Assembly: GCA_947627335.1 (NCBI GenBank)
Contig: CANQVQ010000111.1
Location: 1 to 5,269, forward strand
DNA length: 5,269 bases
Origin: an uncultured Clostridia bacterium
GTDB lineage: Bacteria > Bacillota > Clostridia > Oscillospirales > CAG-382
Reading direction: 5' to 3'
The notes below the pieces were generated by a model that was given only the letters and a program-made list of their open reading frames with translations, made no database searches and was not told where the DNA came from. Positions 4,415 through 5,269 of this stretch are shown piece by piece. Within the stretch, counting starts at the first letter, position 1. Each line of letters begins with the position of its first letter. Both the position numbers and the translations under genes were made by a program.

Positions 4415-5269
4415 ATGATGGAAAAAGAACAGGCAAAGCAATTGCTCCACACCCCGACGAAGTCCCACAACGTCGCGGACGAAGCGGAGATCGAGGCGTT
4501 CTGCGCCGCCTACCGCGGCTTCCTCGACGGGGCGAAAACCGAACGGGACGCGGTCAAAGCCGCCGTCGCGCTCGCCGAACAGGCGGGCTTTCGCCCGTAC
4601 CGACCGGGGCAGACGCCCGAACCGGGCGCGAAGGTCTACCGCGTCAACCGCGAAAAGAGCCTTCTGCTCGCCGTCGTCGGGCAGAAGCCGCTCGAGGAGG
4701 GCTTCCGCATCATGGCGTCGCACATCGATTCCCCGCGGCTGGACCTCAAGCCGATGCCGCTCTACGAGTCCGGCGGACTGGGGTACTTCAAGACCCACTA
4801 CTACGGCGGGATCAAGAAGTACCAGTGGACGGCGCTCCCGCTCGCCCTGCACGGGGTGGTCTGCCTGCGGGACGGGCGGACGGTGGAGGTCTGCGTCGGC
4901 GAGGACGAGGACGACCCGGTGCTGTACGTCACGGACCTGATGCCCCACATCGCGAAGGATCAGGTTTCCAAGAAGGGTTCGGAGGTCGTCGGCGGGGAGA
5001 CGCTCAACCTCGTCTGCGGCTCCCTGCCGTTCGACGAGGAGGACGGGGTCAAACTGCGGGTGCTGGCGATTCTGCACGAGAAATACGGCATTTCCGAGCG
5101 GGATTTCGCGACGGCGGAGCTGTGCGCCGTGCCTGCGCAGAAGTCGCGTGTCGTCGGGTTTGACGGCAGTATGCTCGCCGGATACGGGCAGGACGACAAG
5201 GTCTGCGCCTATCCGTCCCTGCGTGCGCTCGCGGAGGTCGGGACGCCGTCGCATACCTGCGTCGTGTTC
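4415..5269 (+). CDS. M18-family metalloaminopeptidase (partial, C-terminus missing)
   Basis: The first 285 residues are present and no stop occurs before the right edge; full M18 enzymes have about 420-480 residues. These are cytoplasmic dizinc aminopeptidases that remove N-terminal residues from peptides. SHIDSPRLDLK (102-112) carries the HxD zinc/catalytic motif (His103, Asp105). HYYGGIKKYQW (128-138) and GYGQDDKVCAY (256-266) are characteristic; one Asp of the QDD pair should be the metal-bridging residue. The downstream Glu-Glu pair and final His ligand lie beyond the window. Translation may begin at either of two adjacent ATG codons (4415 or 4418). The upstream purine-rich AGGAAAGGA (4395-4403) is slightly far from the start. 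It begins 36 nt after the transglycosylase stop, with no terminator between, so it is probably the third gene of the tsaC-coaE operon. Confidence 0.92.
   Translation, partial: MMEKEQAKQLLHTPTKSHNVADEAEIEAFCAAYRGFLDGAKTERDAVKAAVALAEQAGFRPYRPGQTPEPGAKVYRVNREKSLLLAVVGQKPLEEGFRIMASHIDSPRLDLKPMPLYESGGLGYFKTHYYGGIKKYQWTALPLALHGVVCLRDGRTVEVCVGEDEDDPVLYVTDLMPHIAKDQVSKKGSEVVGGETLNLVCGSLPFDEEDGVKLRVLAILHEKYGISERDFATAELCAVPAQKSRVVGFDGSMLAGYGQDDKVCAYPSLRALAEVGTPSHTCVVF

Noticed and set aside
3853..5163. Long plus-strand open frame of 436 codons overlapping the transglycosylase and aminopeptidase genes
   Set aside because: It is out of frame with two strongly recognisable genes, is rich in Arg/Gly/Ala as expected of a GC-rich shadow frame, and shows no family motif or ribosome binding site.
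4388..5254. Minus-strand open frame of 288 codons opposite the M18 aminopeptidase
   Set aside because: It is antisense to clear HxD and QDD peptidase motifs. The product is Arg/Val/Leu-rich with no recognisable domain, and its length follows from GC-rich codon bias.
1..5269. CRISPR array, insertion sequence, tRNA/rRNA or defence system
   Set aside because: No regularly spaced repeats, terminal inverted repeats, transposase or nuclease motifs, or RNA-gene signatures were found; the space is filled by the listed genes.

Overview
The window is GC-rich, tightly packed bacterial DNA, with good GGAGG-type ribosome binding sites and sigma-A-like promoters. A MetA-type homoserine acyltransferase, a coaE-transglycosylase gene pair, Gram-positive-style lipoproteins and a clostridial-looking M18 aminopeptidase together suggest a high-GC, probably anaerobic member of the Clostridia (Oscillospiraceae/Ruminococcaceae-like, perhaps from a gut). 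That placement is inference from gene content, not from a marker gene.

Two transcription units diverge from one short regulatory region at 2327-2512. It holds two back-to-back promoters, each with an extended -10 (TGnTATACT). Leftward (minus strand) lies a four-gene unit: metA (homoserine O-acyltransferase, predicted to use acetyl-CoA), an AlkZ-related protein, a small lipoprotein with a second C-terminal membrane anchor, and a second lipoprotein cut by the left edge. The first three genes overlap (TGATG and ATGA junctions). The fourth starts 7 nt after the third ends, and its ribosome binding site contains the upstream stop codon. This is a strongly coupled operon that joins methionine biosynthesis to a DNA-repair-like protein and two envelope lipoproteins.

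Rightward (plus strand) lies a three-gene unit. First comes one continuous reading frame encoding a threonylcarbamoyl-AMP synthase (TsaC/YrdC) fused to a dephospho-CoA kinase (CoaE). Next is a membrane-anchored SLT-type lytic transglycosylase. Last is an M18-family aminopeptidase that runs off the right edge. Gaps are 18 and 36 nt with no terminator visible, so co-transcription is likely. The coaE-transglycosylase pairing is familiar in clostridia; the TsaC fusion in front of it is the most distinctive feature here.

No RNA gene, mobile element, CRISPR array or transcription terminator was found. Apart from the 187-nt divergent promoter region, essentially all of the window is coding. I see no convincing new defence or mobile system. 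The most useful leads are the TsaC-CoaE fusion, the doubly anchored lipoprotein, and the Cys-rich lipoprotein tied to metA.
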